Origin: UBA288 sp964461885
GTDB taxonomy: Archaea; Halobacteriota; Methanomicrobia; Methanomicrobiales; Methanospirillaceae
Length of the DNA stretch: 44,733 bases
Direction: 5' to 3'
Assembly: GCA_964461885.1 (NCBI GenBank)
Contig: CAYWVY010000008.1
Coordinates: forward strand, 1 to 44,733
The first letter of the stretch is position 1, and every line of letters begins with the position of its first letter. Positions 32,696 to 39,967 of this stretch are shown here, in pieces. Both the position numbers and the translations under genes were made by a program. The notes under the pieces were generated by a model. It was not told the origin of the DNA. It made no database searches and worked only from the letters and a program-made list of their open reading frames with translations.

Positions 32696-33943
32696 TCACT
32701 CGCATTCGGCGAGCACCGGGGGCCTGAGAAAGAGGAACGCGGCTGCCACACCGGCCGCGGCGAGCGCCGCGACAGGGAGGAAGACGGCCGCGTACGACCC
32801 CACGAGATCACGGAGACTCCCGGCGAGCAGGTTCCCGACGATCGCTCCCACGCCGTAGGCCGTGAAGACGAGACCATAGTTCGGCCCGTAGTGTTTCGTG
32901 CCGCAGTAGGCTGCCGTGCAGGCCGGCGCTATCGCGAGCCAGCCGCCGAGGCAGAGCCAGAGGATGGCGAATCCCACCACGTACACGACCGGGGCCGTGG
33001 TACCAGCCCCGGCCCAGAGCAACAGAGCCGCACCTGCGATCAGGCCCAGGTTGGCGATCGCGGTGGTCCTCGTGCCGAGCCGGTCTACAAGCGCACCGAA
33101 GATCGGGCGGCCGACGCCGTTGAAGATAGCGAAGACCCCGACGAGAGCCGCAGCCGTCGCGGCCGAAAGCAGGAAGACCTCCTGCCCGACCGGTGCCGCG
33201 ATCCCGATCGCCATCAGCCCTGCCAGAGTTCCGACGAAGAAGCAGAGCCAGAGACCCCAGAACTGTCGCGTGCGGACCATCTCAGCCCGGGTCAGGTCGA
33301 CGCATGCCGCGGCGGCCGCGGTCGGCGTCCACCCGGGCGGCACCCAGCCGGCGGGCGGAAACCGTAGCGGCAGACCCAGCAGTACGATCACGATCAGCGC
33401 CGTGACCCCGACGTAGGCCATCGTTACGAGAGGCCCGATCGAGGCGATCAGGGCGTTCGCGAGAGGGGCAGTCAAAAGCGGTGAGAGCCCGAAGCCGAGT
33501 ACGGCCGTGCCGACCGCGAAGCCTCGCCGATCGGGGAACCAGCGCGCCGCGACCGCGATCGGGCAGTTGTACACGATGCCGACCCCGACGCCGCCGATCA
33601 GGCCGTAGGCGAGGGTGAGCATCGTCATTGAGGTCGCCTGCGACCCGAGGAGCCAGCCGGCCCCGACGATCACGCCGCCCGCGACGCAGAGCAGCCGCGG
33701 CCCGTAGCGGTCGAGGAGTCCCCCAACGAGCGGCATGGTGAACGCGAAGAGTGCCAGGAAGACGATGAACGGCAGCAGGGACTCGATCGCCCCGACCGCG
33801 AAGAACTTCTCGAGCGGCTTTCGGAAGACTGACCAGGCGTAGATGGAGCCGATCGCAAGGTTGATCGCGAGTCCGAGCAGGACAAAGACCCAGCGGCCCC
33901 GCTCGGGGGGCATCCCGAAGAGGGTGGGGGGCGGAGCTGCCAT
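32696..33943 (-). CDS. OFA-type major facilitator transporter
   Basis: A 415-residue MFS protein with about twelve membrane segments. The N-terminal features RGRWVFVLLGLAINLAIGSIYAWSVFRKPLE (quoted partly: INLAIGSIYAWSVF) match the oxalate/formate antiporter (OFA) family, together with GLIGGVGVGIVYNCPIAVAARWFPDRRG in the middle (partly: GVGIVYNCPIA) and GPNYGLVFTAYGVGAIVG in the second half. Many OFA members carry small carboxylates. The ATG at 33943 is 3 nt after the acs stop, and its ribosome-binding site GGAGGAG lies inside the acs stop codon region, so acs and this gene are coupled. It probably moves acetate or another acid handled by Acs. Confidence 0.85.
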   Translation of the reverse strand: MAAPPPTLFGMPPERGRWVFVLLGLAINLAIGSIYAWSVFRKPLEKFFAVGAIESLLPFIVFLALFAFTMPLVGGLLDRYGPRLLCVAGGVIVGAGWLLGSQATSMTMLTLAYGLIGGVGVGIVYNCPIAVAARWFPDRRGFAVGTAVLGFGLSPLLTAPLANALIASIGPLVTMAYVGVTALIVIVLLGLPLRFPPAGWVPPGWTPTAAAAACVDLTRAEMVRTRQFWGLWLCFFVGTLAGLMAIGIAAPVGQEVFLLSAATAAALVGVFAIFNGVGRPIFGALVDRLGTRTTAIANLGLIAGAALLLWAGAGTTAPVVYVVGFAILWLCLGGWLAIAPACTAAYCGTKHYGPNYGLVFTAYGVGAIVGNLLAGSLRDLVGSYAAVFLPVAALAAAGVAAAFLFLRPPVLAECE

Positions 33944-33946
33944 CCC

Positions 33947-35845
33947 TCACTCCTCCAGGGTCGATAGGTCGCCCGGGTCGACCCCGAGCTCGCGGGCCTT
34001 GAGGACGCGGCGCATGATCTTGCCCGACCGGGTCTTGGGCAGCGTGTCCACGAACTCGATCTCGGACGGGACCGCGAACGGCCCGAGGTTCATCCGGACC
34101 TGGTAGACCAGGTCGTTCTTCAGCCGCTCAGTCGCATCCTCACCGAGCTTCAGGATCACGAACGCCTTGATCTGGTTCCCCTTCATGGTATCGGGCTTGC
34201 CGATCACGGCCGCCTCGGCGACCGCGTGGTGGGAGACCAGAGCGCTCTCGACCTCGGCCGTGCCGATGTTGTGGCCCGAGACGATGATCAGGTCGTCGGC
34301 CCGGCCGATCACCATGATGTAGCCGTCCTTGTCCTTGATCGCAAGGTCGCCGGCCAGGTAACAGCCGGGAACGGTCTCCCAGTACTGCCGGTACCGAGCA
34401 TCGTCGCCGTAGACCGTCCGGAGCATCGCGGGCCAGGGTTCGCGGATGACGAGGAAACCGCCCGTCCCAGGGGGCACCGAATCACCGGCCTTGTTCACGA
34501 CGTCGGCCACAATACCAGGGATAGGCTTCCCGGCAAAGCCGGGGCGCATGGGCTCGCCGATCATTGTCGTGACCATCTGCATGCCGGTCTCAGTCTGCCA
34601 CCAGGTATCAACGATCGGGCAGCGCCCCTTACCGATCACGCGGTAGTACCACTCGAATGCCTCAGGGTTGAGCGGCTCGCCGACCGAGCCGAGCACGCGG
34701 AGCGAGCGGAGGTCGTACTTCCCGGGCCACTGCTCCCCCACCTTCATGAACATGCGGATCGCGGTCGGGGCCGTGTAGAAGATGGTGACCCCGAGGTCCT
34801 CGATGATCTTCCAGAACGCTCCGGGATCGGGATAGTCCGGGGTTCCCTCGACGATCGCGACCGTGCCGCCGACCATCAGGGGGCCGTAGACCACGTACGT
34901 GTGGCCAGTGATCCAGCCGGGATCGGCCGTGCACCAGAAGACATCGTTGTCCTTGAAGTCGAAGACGTGGCGCGTGGTGTAGGACGCCCCGACCATGTAC
35001 CCGCCGCAGGTGTGGACGATCCCCTTCGGCTTCCCCGTCGAGCCCGAGGTGTAGAGGATGAAGAACGGGTCCTCGGCGTCCATCTCTTCGGGCTCACACT
35101 CGAAGGGCTGCCCCTCCATCAGGTCATAGAAGTCCGTCTCCCGTTCGGGGTGGATGTCGACCGGGTGCTCCTGCTGGCGGCGGAGGAGGATGATCCGTTC
35201 GACCGAGGGAGCGTCGATGACGGCATCCTGGACGATCGTGATCAGCGGGATCCGCTTGCCCCGCCGGTACCCGATGTCGGCCGTGATCACGATCCTGGCC
35301 TCGGCGTCGTTCAGCCGCGTGGCGAGAGCCTGGGAGCCGAACCCGCCGAAGACGACCGAATGGACGGCGCCGATCCGGGCGCAGGCGAGCATCGCGATCG
35401 CCTGCTCGGGCACGACGGGCATGTAGATGCAGACGCAGTCGCCCTTCTTCACGCCGAGGGAGCGGAGGCCGTTCGCGAACCGGTTCACCTCGCGCCAGAG
35501 CTTGTAGTAGGTGTAGATCCGCTCCTCGCCCTCGTCACCGCGCCAGATCAGGGCGACCTTGTTGCGGCGGTGGTCGGCAACGTGCCGATCGAGGCAGTTG
35601 TGGGTGATGTTCAGGCGTGCGCCGACGAACCAGCGGGCGTAGGGATAGTCCCATTCGCGGACTGTGTCCCAGGGCCGGAACCACTCGAGCTCGCGGGCCT
35701 GCCGCTCCCAGAAGCCGATCGGGTCGGCCAGGAACCCGGCATACGCCTGCTCGTAGTCATCGGTCCATGCATTTTTTTTATACTCCGGCGAGGGCTCGTA
35801 GTACTTGACTTCCTCTACGCGCCTGGCGTCAATGTCTTCATCCAT
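33947..35845 (-). CDS. acs: Acetyl-CoA synthetase (AMP-forming)
   Basis: A 632-residue adenylate-forming enzyme activating acetate with ATP and CoA, used for carbon assimilation in methanogens that cannot make enough acetyl-CoA from CO2. It contains the P-loop-like YTSGSTGKPKGIVHT, FWCTADPGWITGHTY and DTWWQTETGMQM, all Acs-specific. The C-terminal lysine in PKTRSGKIMRR is the residue adenylated in the first half-reaction and a common acetylation site. The length is normal. The gene has a long upstream region with two palindromic arrays at 35996-36042. It heads an operon with an OFA transporter. Confidence 0.95.
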   Translation of the reverse strand: MDEDIDARRVEEVKYYEPSPEYKKNAWTDDYEQAYAGFLADPIGFWERQARELEWFRPWDTVREWDYPYARWFVGARLNITHNCLDRHVADHRRNKVALIWRGDEGEERIYTYYKLWREVNRFANGLRSLGVKKGDCVCIYMPVVPEQAIAMLACARIGAVHSVVFGGFGSQALATRLNDAEARIVITADIGYRRGKRIPLITIVQDAVIDAPSVERIILLRRQQEHPVDIHPERETDFYDLMEGQPFECEPEEMDAEDPFFILYTSGSTGKPKGIVHTCGGYMVGASYTTRHVFDFKDNDVFWCTADPGWITGHTYVVYGPLMVGGTVAIVEGTPDYPDPGAFWKIIEDLGVTIFYTAPTAIRMFMKVGEQWPGKYDLRSLRVLGSVGEPLNPEAFEWYYRVIGKGRCPIVDTWWQTETGMQMVTTMIGEPMRPGFAGKPIPGIVADVVNKAGDSVPPGTGGFLVIREPWPAMLRTVYGDDARYRQYWETVPGCYLAGDLAIKDKDGYIMVIGRADDLIIVSGHNIGTAEVESALVSHHAVAEAAVIGKPDTMKGNQIKAFVILKLGEDATERLKNDLVYQVRMNLGPFAVPSEIEFVDTLPKTRSGKIMRRVLKARELGVDPGDLSTLEE

Positions 35846-35995
35846 GGGTCTCTCGGTCCTGCACTTGTCCCGCCCGCCTTACGGGGCGGGTGCTCTGGGG
35901 TCGATCCCGGAGTCGCCGGGGCCTGCCGTCGCCTCCATGCCGGGGCCTGTGCCCACAGTCGAACGTGTGACGGACTCGGTCATCCCCCCATAAAC

Positions 35996-36042
35996 GTAAT
36001 GATTAATCATTACATTTATCGGTAATAAAAGTACCGATTTAT
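35996..36042. promoter_or_regulatory. Palindrome array upstream of acs
   Basis: An 18-bp perfect palindrome, GTAATGATTAATCATTAC (35996-36013), adjoins an inverted repeat ATCGGTA-N7-TACCGAT (36018-36038) flanked by direct ATTTATC repeats. The patch is strikingly A/T-rich for this window and lies 150-200 nt before the acs ATG, where its promoter and regulator sites would be. CGTTTATGG on the minus strand near 35990 is a possible TATA box. Confidence 0.5.
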
Positions 36043-36079
36043 CTGCACTTGGACATGACGAGGTCGCCTCGATGAGGGA

Positions 36080-36544
36080 TCAGCGACGGGCCCGGGGTTT
36101 GCCGGGCCTCGACGGGGCCGCTCGAGCGGACCGATGGCGGCCGGGAAAGAGGCCCGCGAGGAGCAGGAGCGCGGCCCCGAGCACCAGGAGGGCCCAGCCC
36201 CATTCGCTGGCGAACGACGAGAGGATTGCACTGGCAGACGAGCCCAACCCGGTCACGACGGCCAGTTCGTTCCGGTGCTGCAGAAATTCCACGAGGATCA
36301 TCAACCCGGCGAAGGTCCCCGTGATCAGCAGGGCCCGGCGGCGGCGGAGGAGGATGAGCACGATCGAGCTGAGAGCTGCGACCAGGATCAGCCGGGCCGG
36401 GACGGACCCGCTCCCGAGGAGGGTCGCCGCCCCGCCGCCGGGCAGGGCCGCTATCGGGGCGAAGCAGCCGGCAGCCAGCAGGGCTGCGCCGAAAAGGCCC
36501 CCGCTGGTGGCCCGGGAGACCCGCCGCCGGCTGCGCCGTGCCAC
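36080..36544 (-). CDS. Small membrane protein of unknown function
   Basis: A 154-residue protein with about four hydrophobic helices: GGLFGAALLAAGCFAPIAAL, ARLILVAALSSIVLILL, ALLITGTFAGLMILVEFL and WGWALLVLGAALLLLAGLF. The ends are strongly basic (MARRSRRRV, RSARAAPSRPGKPRARR). The start is a GTG at 36544, five bases after the stop of the upstream small lipoprotein gene, so the two form an operon. No family is recognised. The pattern resembles small DUF-type membrane proteins with four helices in methanogens, but this is only a shape match. Confidence 0.65.
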   Translation of the reverse strand: MARRSRRRVSRATSGGLFGAALLAAGCFAPIAALPGGGAATLLGSGSVPARLILVAALSSIVLILLRRRRALLITGTFAGLMILVEFLQHRNELAVVTGLGSSASAILSSFASEWGWALLVLGAALLLLAGLFPGRHRSARAAPSRPGKPRARR

Positions 36545-36548
36545 GCGA

Positions 36549-36761
36549 TCAGCTCCCGATCGGGATCGGGATCGGGAGGGTCGTCTCCTCGCCAGAGGGT
36601 GGGGCGACGGTCGAGACCCCGTCCGAACCGGTCACGGGCGACTGCGTCGCGCTCTCCTCTTCACCGGGCTGCCCCTCATCACCGAGGCAGCCGGCACAGA
36701 GTGCGGCACCTAGCACGAGCCCGACGATGGCGAGCACGAAGACGACCCTCTCCAGAGACAT
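36549..36761 (-). CDS. Small lipoprotein
   Basis: A 70-residue protein. The N-terminal hydrophobic segment ends in a lipobox-like LCAGC (VVFVLAIVGLVLGAALCAGC, Cys 24), after which about 45 residues of acidic, Ser/Thr/Pro-rich sequence follow (GEEESATQSPVTGSD). It is probably a membrane-anchored surface peptide or spacer. Its TATA box at 36784-36791 lies 26-27 nt before the ATG, which supports it being expressed. Cotranscribed with the membrane protein downstream. Confidence 0.6.
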   Translation of the reverse strand: MSLERVVFVLAIVGLVLGAALCAGCLGDEGQPGEEESATQSPVTGSDGVSTVAPPSGEETTLPIPIPIGS

Positions 36762-36783
36762 GTGAGCTGATCAGGGGCGGCAT

Positions 36784-36791
36784 CGTAAAAA
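36784..36791 (-). promoter_or_regulatory. TATA box of the small lipoprotein gene
   Basis: CTTTTTACG on the minus strand, centred 26-27 nt before the ATG at 36761, predicting a leaderless mRNA. Confidence 0.45.
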
Positions 36792-36796
36792 GGTTG

Positions 36797-36922
36797 CTAG
36801 CAGGAGATCCGTTCGCCGTGCCGGGAGGTATGGGAGCCGACGCACTCCTCCTCGGTGACGCGGAGGCCCCGCAAGTGGTCCAACAGGTGCTCACAGCAGA
36901 CGCATATGCCATGGATCCGCAC
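36797..36922 (-). CDS. Candidate cysteine-rich microprotein (41 aa)
   Basis: An open frame on the minus strand from a GTG at 36922 to a stop at 36797. It reads VRIHGICVCCEHLLDHL, then RGLRVTEEECVGSHTSRHGERISC, with five Cys in the pattern CxCC-x16-C-x13-C, plus four His. About 36 of the 41 codons end in G or C, as in nearby genes. A TATA-like CTTATATCAT at 36970-36961 would give a short leader. Sequence of this kind could bind a metal or iron-sulfur cluster. It is inferred from composition, codon use and promoter only, so it may still be a chance frame. Confidence 0.4.
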   Translation of the reverse strand: MRIHGICVCCEHLLDHLRGLRVTEEECVGSHTSRHGERISC

Positions 36923-37121
36923 CTGCGCGCGCCCGCTCTGCCCGGCCCGGGGGCGTCCCTATGATATAAGTGAAGAAGGAAGGCAAATTCAATAGTACAT
37001 AAGCAGGTCCGGTTGGGTGGTCCAGCGTCCTGCCACCTCGCACCGCGCCGGGACCTGAAAACAATCCCCTTAAATAGGGTCAAGAAGTACATTCTGATTA
37101 CAACGGAGGTTGTCGTTAGTC
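36923..37121. other. Intergenic region with two promoters
   Basis: About 200 nt between the candidate microprotein and the rubrerythrin-like gene. It contains ATGATATAAG (36961-36970) serving the minus strand, and CTTAAATAGGG (TTAAATA 37070-37076), which predicts transcription from about 37100 for the rubrerythrin-like gene. Nothing else is recognised. Confidence 0.5.
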
Positions 37122-37577
37122 ATGACTCCAGAGGAATACAGGAACATCATCACGGAAGCGATCAACAACGAGGTGGAGGCGTACACGTTCTACCACACCA
37201 TCTCTGAGAAGGTCACGGACGCGAACCTGAAGAAGCTCTTCGGCGAGCTCGCCGGCGAGGAGAAGGGGCACCGCGAGTACCTGCAGAAGCTGCTGAGCCG
37301 TGACATCACGTCCCTCGGGTTCTCCACCACGAAGGACTACAAGGTCGGCGACTCCATCCCCACGCCGCCCCTGACCCCCGACATGAAGCCCGTCGACGGC
37401 CTCGTGGTCGCGATCAAGAAGGAGCTCGCGGCCATGCAGATGTACACGCAGCTCGCGAACGCGTCCGACGACGCGGAGGTCAAGAAGCTCTTCACCGAGC
37501 TCGCCGCGATGGAGCGCGGGCACAAGACCCGGCTCGAGGACATCTACGTGAACACGGCCTTCGCCGAGGTCTGGTAA
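37122..37577 (+). CDS. Rubrerythrin/ferritin-like diiron protein
   Basis: A 151-residue four-helix-bundle protein with the paired diiron motifs of the ferritin-like superfamily: E in NNEVEAYTFY and ExxH in AGEEKGHREY, then E in KKELAAMQMY and ExxH in AAMERGHKTR. There is no rubredoxin-like C-terminal domain, so it is not a full rubrerythrin. Such proteins scavenge peroxide or handle iron in anaerobes. The ATG at 37122 follows GGAGGT at 37105-37110. Its TATA box (37070-37076) gives a leader of about 22 nt. Confidence 0.88.
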   Translation: MTPEEYRNIITEAINNEVEAYTFYHTISEKVTDANLKKLFGELAGEEKGHREYLQKLLSRDITSLGFSTTKDYKVGDSIPTPPLTPDMKPVDGLVVAIKKELAAMQMYTQLANASDDAEVKKLFTELAAMERGHKTRLEDIYVNTAFAEVW

Positions 37578-37579
37578 CC

Positions 37580-38419
37580 CTACCCCTCTTCTTTCGACGG
37601 CAGTGCCCCGAGCAGAGCGGCCAGCTCGTCGAACGACCCGGCCACCGCGGACGAGCACTCGAGCATCAGGTTCGCGCACTCCCCGTCGCCGACCCGCCGG
37701 AAGTCGGTGCGCAGGGCGGCCACGGGGACCCCCCGGGCGTAGGCGTACCCCATCTCCCAGGCCGTGCCCGAGTCCGCGTCCGCGCCATCGATCACGGCGA
37801 CGACGAGATCGACTGCGTCGAGAGCCGCAACGAGCCTGTCATAGAGGCCGCGGAGCGCGGCCGGACTGCGTCCGGCACTGTCGTCGCCGTGCTCCTGGGG
37901 CAGGTACACCCGGAACCGGCGCGCCCGGAGAAAGGACGCGAGTTCCCTGTTGAACGAGCGCTCGGCCGCCGAGAAGAGGGGGGCCGCGAGATATACCCGG
38001 TAGCGCGCGAAGGCCGCCGCGTCGACGGCGGGAAGATCGGGGAACCGGGCGAACCAACACCCGCGCCCGGGGCGGCGCGCCTCGTCGTAGTAGTGCCTCG
38101 TCACGCCGCAGCAGGGTGACGAATCGACGCCGATTAGACAGAGCGGCGGGCCGCGCTCGGCCACGATCGCCCGGAAGTCGGCCTCGAGTTCGTCGAGGAA
38201 CGCGGCAAAGGCCGGCGTGTCGAGCCTCCCGACGAGCGGGCCGGGCGGGCGCGGACTGCCGAGGTGAAGCGTCTCGGGACAGGGCAGGGGCACGACCTCG
38301 ATCCCGAACTCGCGACATCGCTCGAGTGCCCGGGCGTAGACCACGCGATCCGCGTCCGAGGTGATCCCGTCGGCCCTGAGCAACGGATCGATCAGGCAGG
38401 GTGCGGCGAGCACGTACAT
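37580..38419 (-). CDS. TudS-like desulfidase domain fused to nucleoside 2-deoxyribosyltransferase
   Basis: A 279-residue two-domain protein. Residues 1-130 resemble TudS/DUF523-related proteins: MYVLAAPCLIDPL with C8, VPLPCPE with C47 and DSSPCCG with C103/C104. These are the positions expected for the three ligands of a catalytic 4Fe-4S cluster that removes sulfur from thiouracil-type bases. Residues 140-279 resemble nucleoside 2-deoxyribosyltransferases (YRVYLAAPLFSAAERSFN, then DADSGTAWEMGYAYARG with the catalytic Glu, and ECANLML). The fusion suggests it acts on modified, perhaps thiolated, nucleosides. That function is inferred. It runs divergent from tsr3, with 7 nt between starts. Confidence 0.75.
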   Translation of the reverse strand: MYVLAAPCLIDPLLRADGITSDADRVVYARALERCREFGIEVVPLPCPETLHLGSPRPPGPLVGRLDTPAFAAFLDELEADFRAIVAERGPPLCLIGVDSSPCCGVTRHYYDEARRPGRGCWFARFPDLPAVDAAAFARYRVYLAAPLFSAAERSFNRELASFLRARRFRVYLPQEHGDDSAGRSPAALRGLYDRLVAALDAVDLVVAVIDGADADSGTAWEMGYAYARGVPVAALRTDFRRVGDGECANLMLECSSAVAGSFDELAALLGALPSKEEG

Positions 38420-38426
38420 TGATGGA

Positions 38427-38957
38427 ATGTGGATGCCAACCCGCTATCAGATGATCCCCCTCCTCGCCTACCGGGACAACACCTGCGCGCCGAAGAAGTG
38501 CACGATGGTCCGGCTCGCGAGGACCGGGCTGGTCCGGCTCGTGGACCGGCCGGGGCAGGTGCCGCGCTCGACCCTCATCCTCGACCCGACCGCGGAGCAG
38601 GCACTCTCGCCCGCGGACGCCCCGAAGAACGGCGGAACGATCCGCTCCCTCACCGCGCTCGACTGCTCGTGGGAGGTCCTCGACGCGGGTGTCTTCGGCG
38701 CGTGGCGCCACCACCGTGCCCTCCCGTACCTCGTCGCGGCGAACCCGACCAACTACGGCCGGCCGCTCCGGCTCTCGTCCGCCGAGGCGCTCGCGGCGGC
38801 CCTCTACATCCTCGGCGAGCCCGAACAGGCGGCATCCGTGCTCGACGCCTTCCGCTGGGGCCCGCACTTCCTGGTCCTGAACCGCGAGCCCCTCGACGAG
38901 TACGCGGCAGCGAAGGACTCGACCGGGGTCGTCACAGCACAGGCCCGGTATCTCTGA
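38427..38957 (+). CDS. tsr3: Tsr3-like rRNA aminocarboxypropyltransferase (DUF367)
   Basis: A 176-residue protein of the Tsr3 family, which in yeast and archaea transfers an aminocarboxypropyl group from SAM to the hypermodified uridine of small-subunit rRNA. Motifs include CAPKKCTMVRLARTGLV, LDPTAEQALSPADA, ALDCSWE, LPYLVAANPTNYGRPLRLSSAEALAAALYILG (partly: VAANPTNYGRPLRL) and FLVLNREPLDEYAAAKDS. The ATG at 38427 is adopted, although ATGs at 38433 and 38451 are in frame. No TATA box is obvious between it and the divergent gene 7 nt away. Confidence 0.9.
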   Translation: MWMPTRYQMIPLLAYRDNTCAPKKCTMVRLARTGLVRLVDRPGQVPRSTLILDPTAEQALSPADAPKNGGTIRSLTALDCSWEVLDAGVFGAWRHHRALPYLVAANPTNYGRPLRLSSAEALAAALYILGEPEQAASVLDAFRWGPHFLVLNREPLDEYAAAKDSTGVVTAQARYL

Positions 38958-39012
38958 GCGGCGGCGGGGACGGAGCCCGACCCCGGCCGGTTCCGCCCCG
39001 GGATGACGAACC

Positions 39013-39019
39013 GTTAAGG
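39013..39019 (+). promoter_or_regulatory. TATA-like box of the sulfite-reductase-like gene
   Basis: GTTAAGG, centred 28 nt before the ATG at 39044, fitting a leaderless mRNA. Confidence 0.45.
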
Positions 39020-39043
39020 GTCGTGGCATCGACAAGGGATGAG

Positions 39044-39916
39044 ATGGACATGACCGGGACTACACCGGGCCGGGACCCGGCAACGACCCACGGCGTCGTC
39101 CGGCAGAAGCAGAAGGGGTACGTCGCCCTGCGGCTCCACGCGGTGGGCGGCGAGTTCACCTCCGCGCAGATGCAGGCGATCGCCGGGGTGGCCGAGACGT
39201 ACGGCAGGAGCCGCCTGCACCTCTCGACGCGGCAGGGAATCGAGATCCACTTCGTGCCCGTCTCCGGGATCGAACCGGCGATCCGGGAGCTCGAGGCCGC
39301 GGGCGTGACCATGGGTGCGAACGGCCCCCGGGTGCGGATCCTCACGGCCTGCCCCGGCGCCGAGACCTGCCGGTGGGGGATCTTCGATACGAAGGAGGTC
39401 GCCCGGGAGCTGGATCGCAGGTACTTCGCCAGGGAGGTGCCATACAAGTTCAAGATCGCCGTGACCGGCTGCCCCAACAACTGCGCCAAGGCGACCGAGA
39501 ACGACATCGGCGTCATGGGCGCGATCGTCCCCGCCTGGGACGGGGCCGCCTGCGACGATTGCGGGGCGTGCGAGAAGATCTGTCCCGTCTCCGCGATACG
39601 GAAGGTCGACGAACGGTACGTCGTCGACACCACCCTCTGCCTCAACTGCAGCCGGTGCACCACGAGCTGCCCACGGGGCGCGTGGACCGTCGCCCGGCGC
39701 GGGTTCGTCCTCTGGATCGGCGGAACAATGGGCAAGACGCCTCGCCTCGCCGACCGACTCGACGGGGTGATCGAGTCGACGGAGGAGCTCTATGCACTTG
39801 TCGAGCGCGCCTTCGCGTTCTACCGGGAGAACGGCCGGCCAAAGGAGCGGTTCGGGCGAACGATCGACCGGGTGGGGCTGGAGGCGGTCCTGCAGGAGAT
39901 CGCGGGCAGCGAATAG
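39044..39916 (+). CDS. Small siroheme-dependent sulfite reductase-like protein (Dsr-LP)
   Basis: A 290-residue protein of the nitrite/sulfite reductase family with an inserted ferredoxin domain, the type common in methanogens. Residues 1-75 hold the substrate-binding half with LHLSTRQGIEIHF. The siroheme-4Fe-4S ligands are in TACPGAETCRWG and VTGCPNNCAKATEND. Two ferredoxin clusters follow, CDDCGACEKICP and CLNCSRCTTSCP. Such proteins may reduce sulfite or another oxyanion, but many have unknown substrates. Siroheme is also the starting material of the ahb operon at the other end of the window. The start fits the promoter at 39013-39019. Confidence 0.85.
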   Translation: MDMTGTTPGRDPATTHGVVRQKQKGYVALRLHAVGGEFTSAQMQAIAGVAETYGRSRLHLSTRQGIEIHFVPVSGIEPAIRELEAAGVTMGANGPRVRILTACPGAETCRWGIFDTKEVARELDRRYFAREVPYKFKIAVTGCPNNCAKATENDIGVMGAIVPAWDGAACDDCGACEKICPVSAIRKVDERYVVDTTLCLNCSRCTTSCPRGAWTVARRGFVLWIGGTMGKTPRLADRLDGVIESTEELYALVERAFAFYRENGRPKERFGRTIDRVGLEAVLQEIAGSE

Positions 39917-39934
39917 GGCGCATGCACGCGACCA

Positions 39935-39943
39935 GGTTTATCC
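39935..39943 (+). promoter_or_regulatory. TATA box of the ICMT-like gene
   Basis: GGTTTATCC, centred about 28 nt before the GTG at 39968, which is the clearest sign of where this frameshifted gene begins. Confidence 0.5.
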
Positions 39944-39967
39944 TCCGCACGGGACCACCGATCGTCG

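Noticed and set aside
34226..36025. A 599-codon open frame antisense to acs
   Set aside because: A high-GC antisense shadow. It mirrors the acs codon pattern, is Asp/Arg/Gly/Val-rich, and no family motif is visible.
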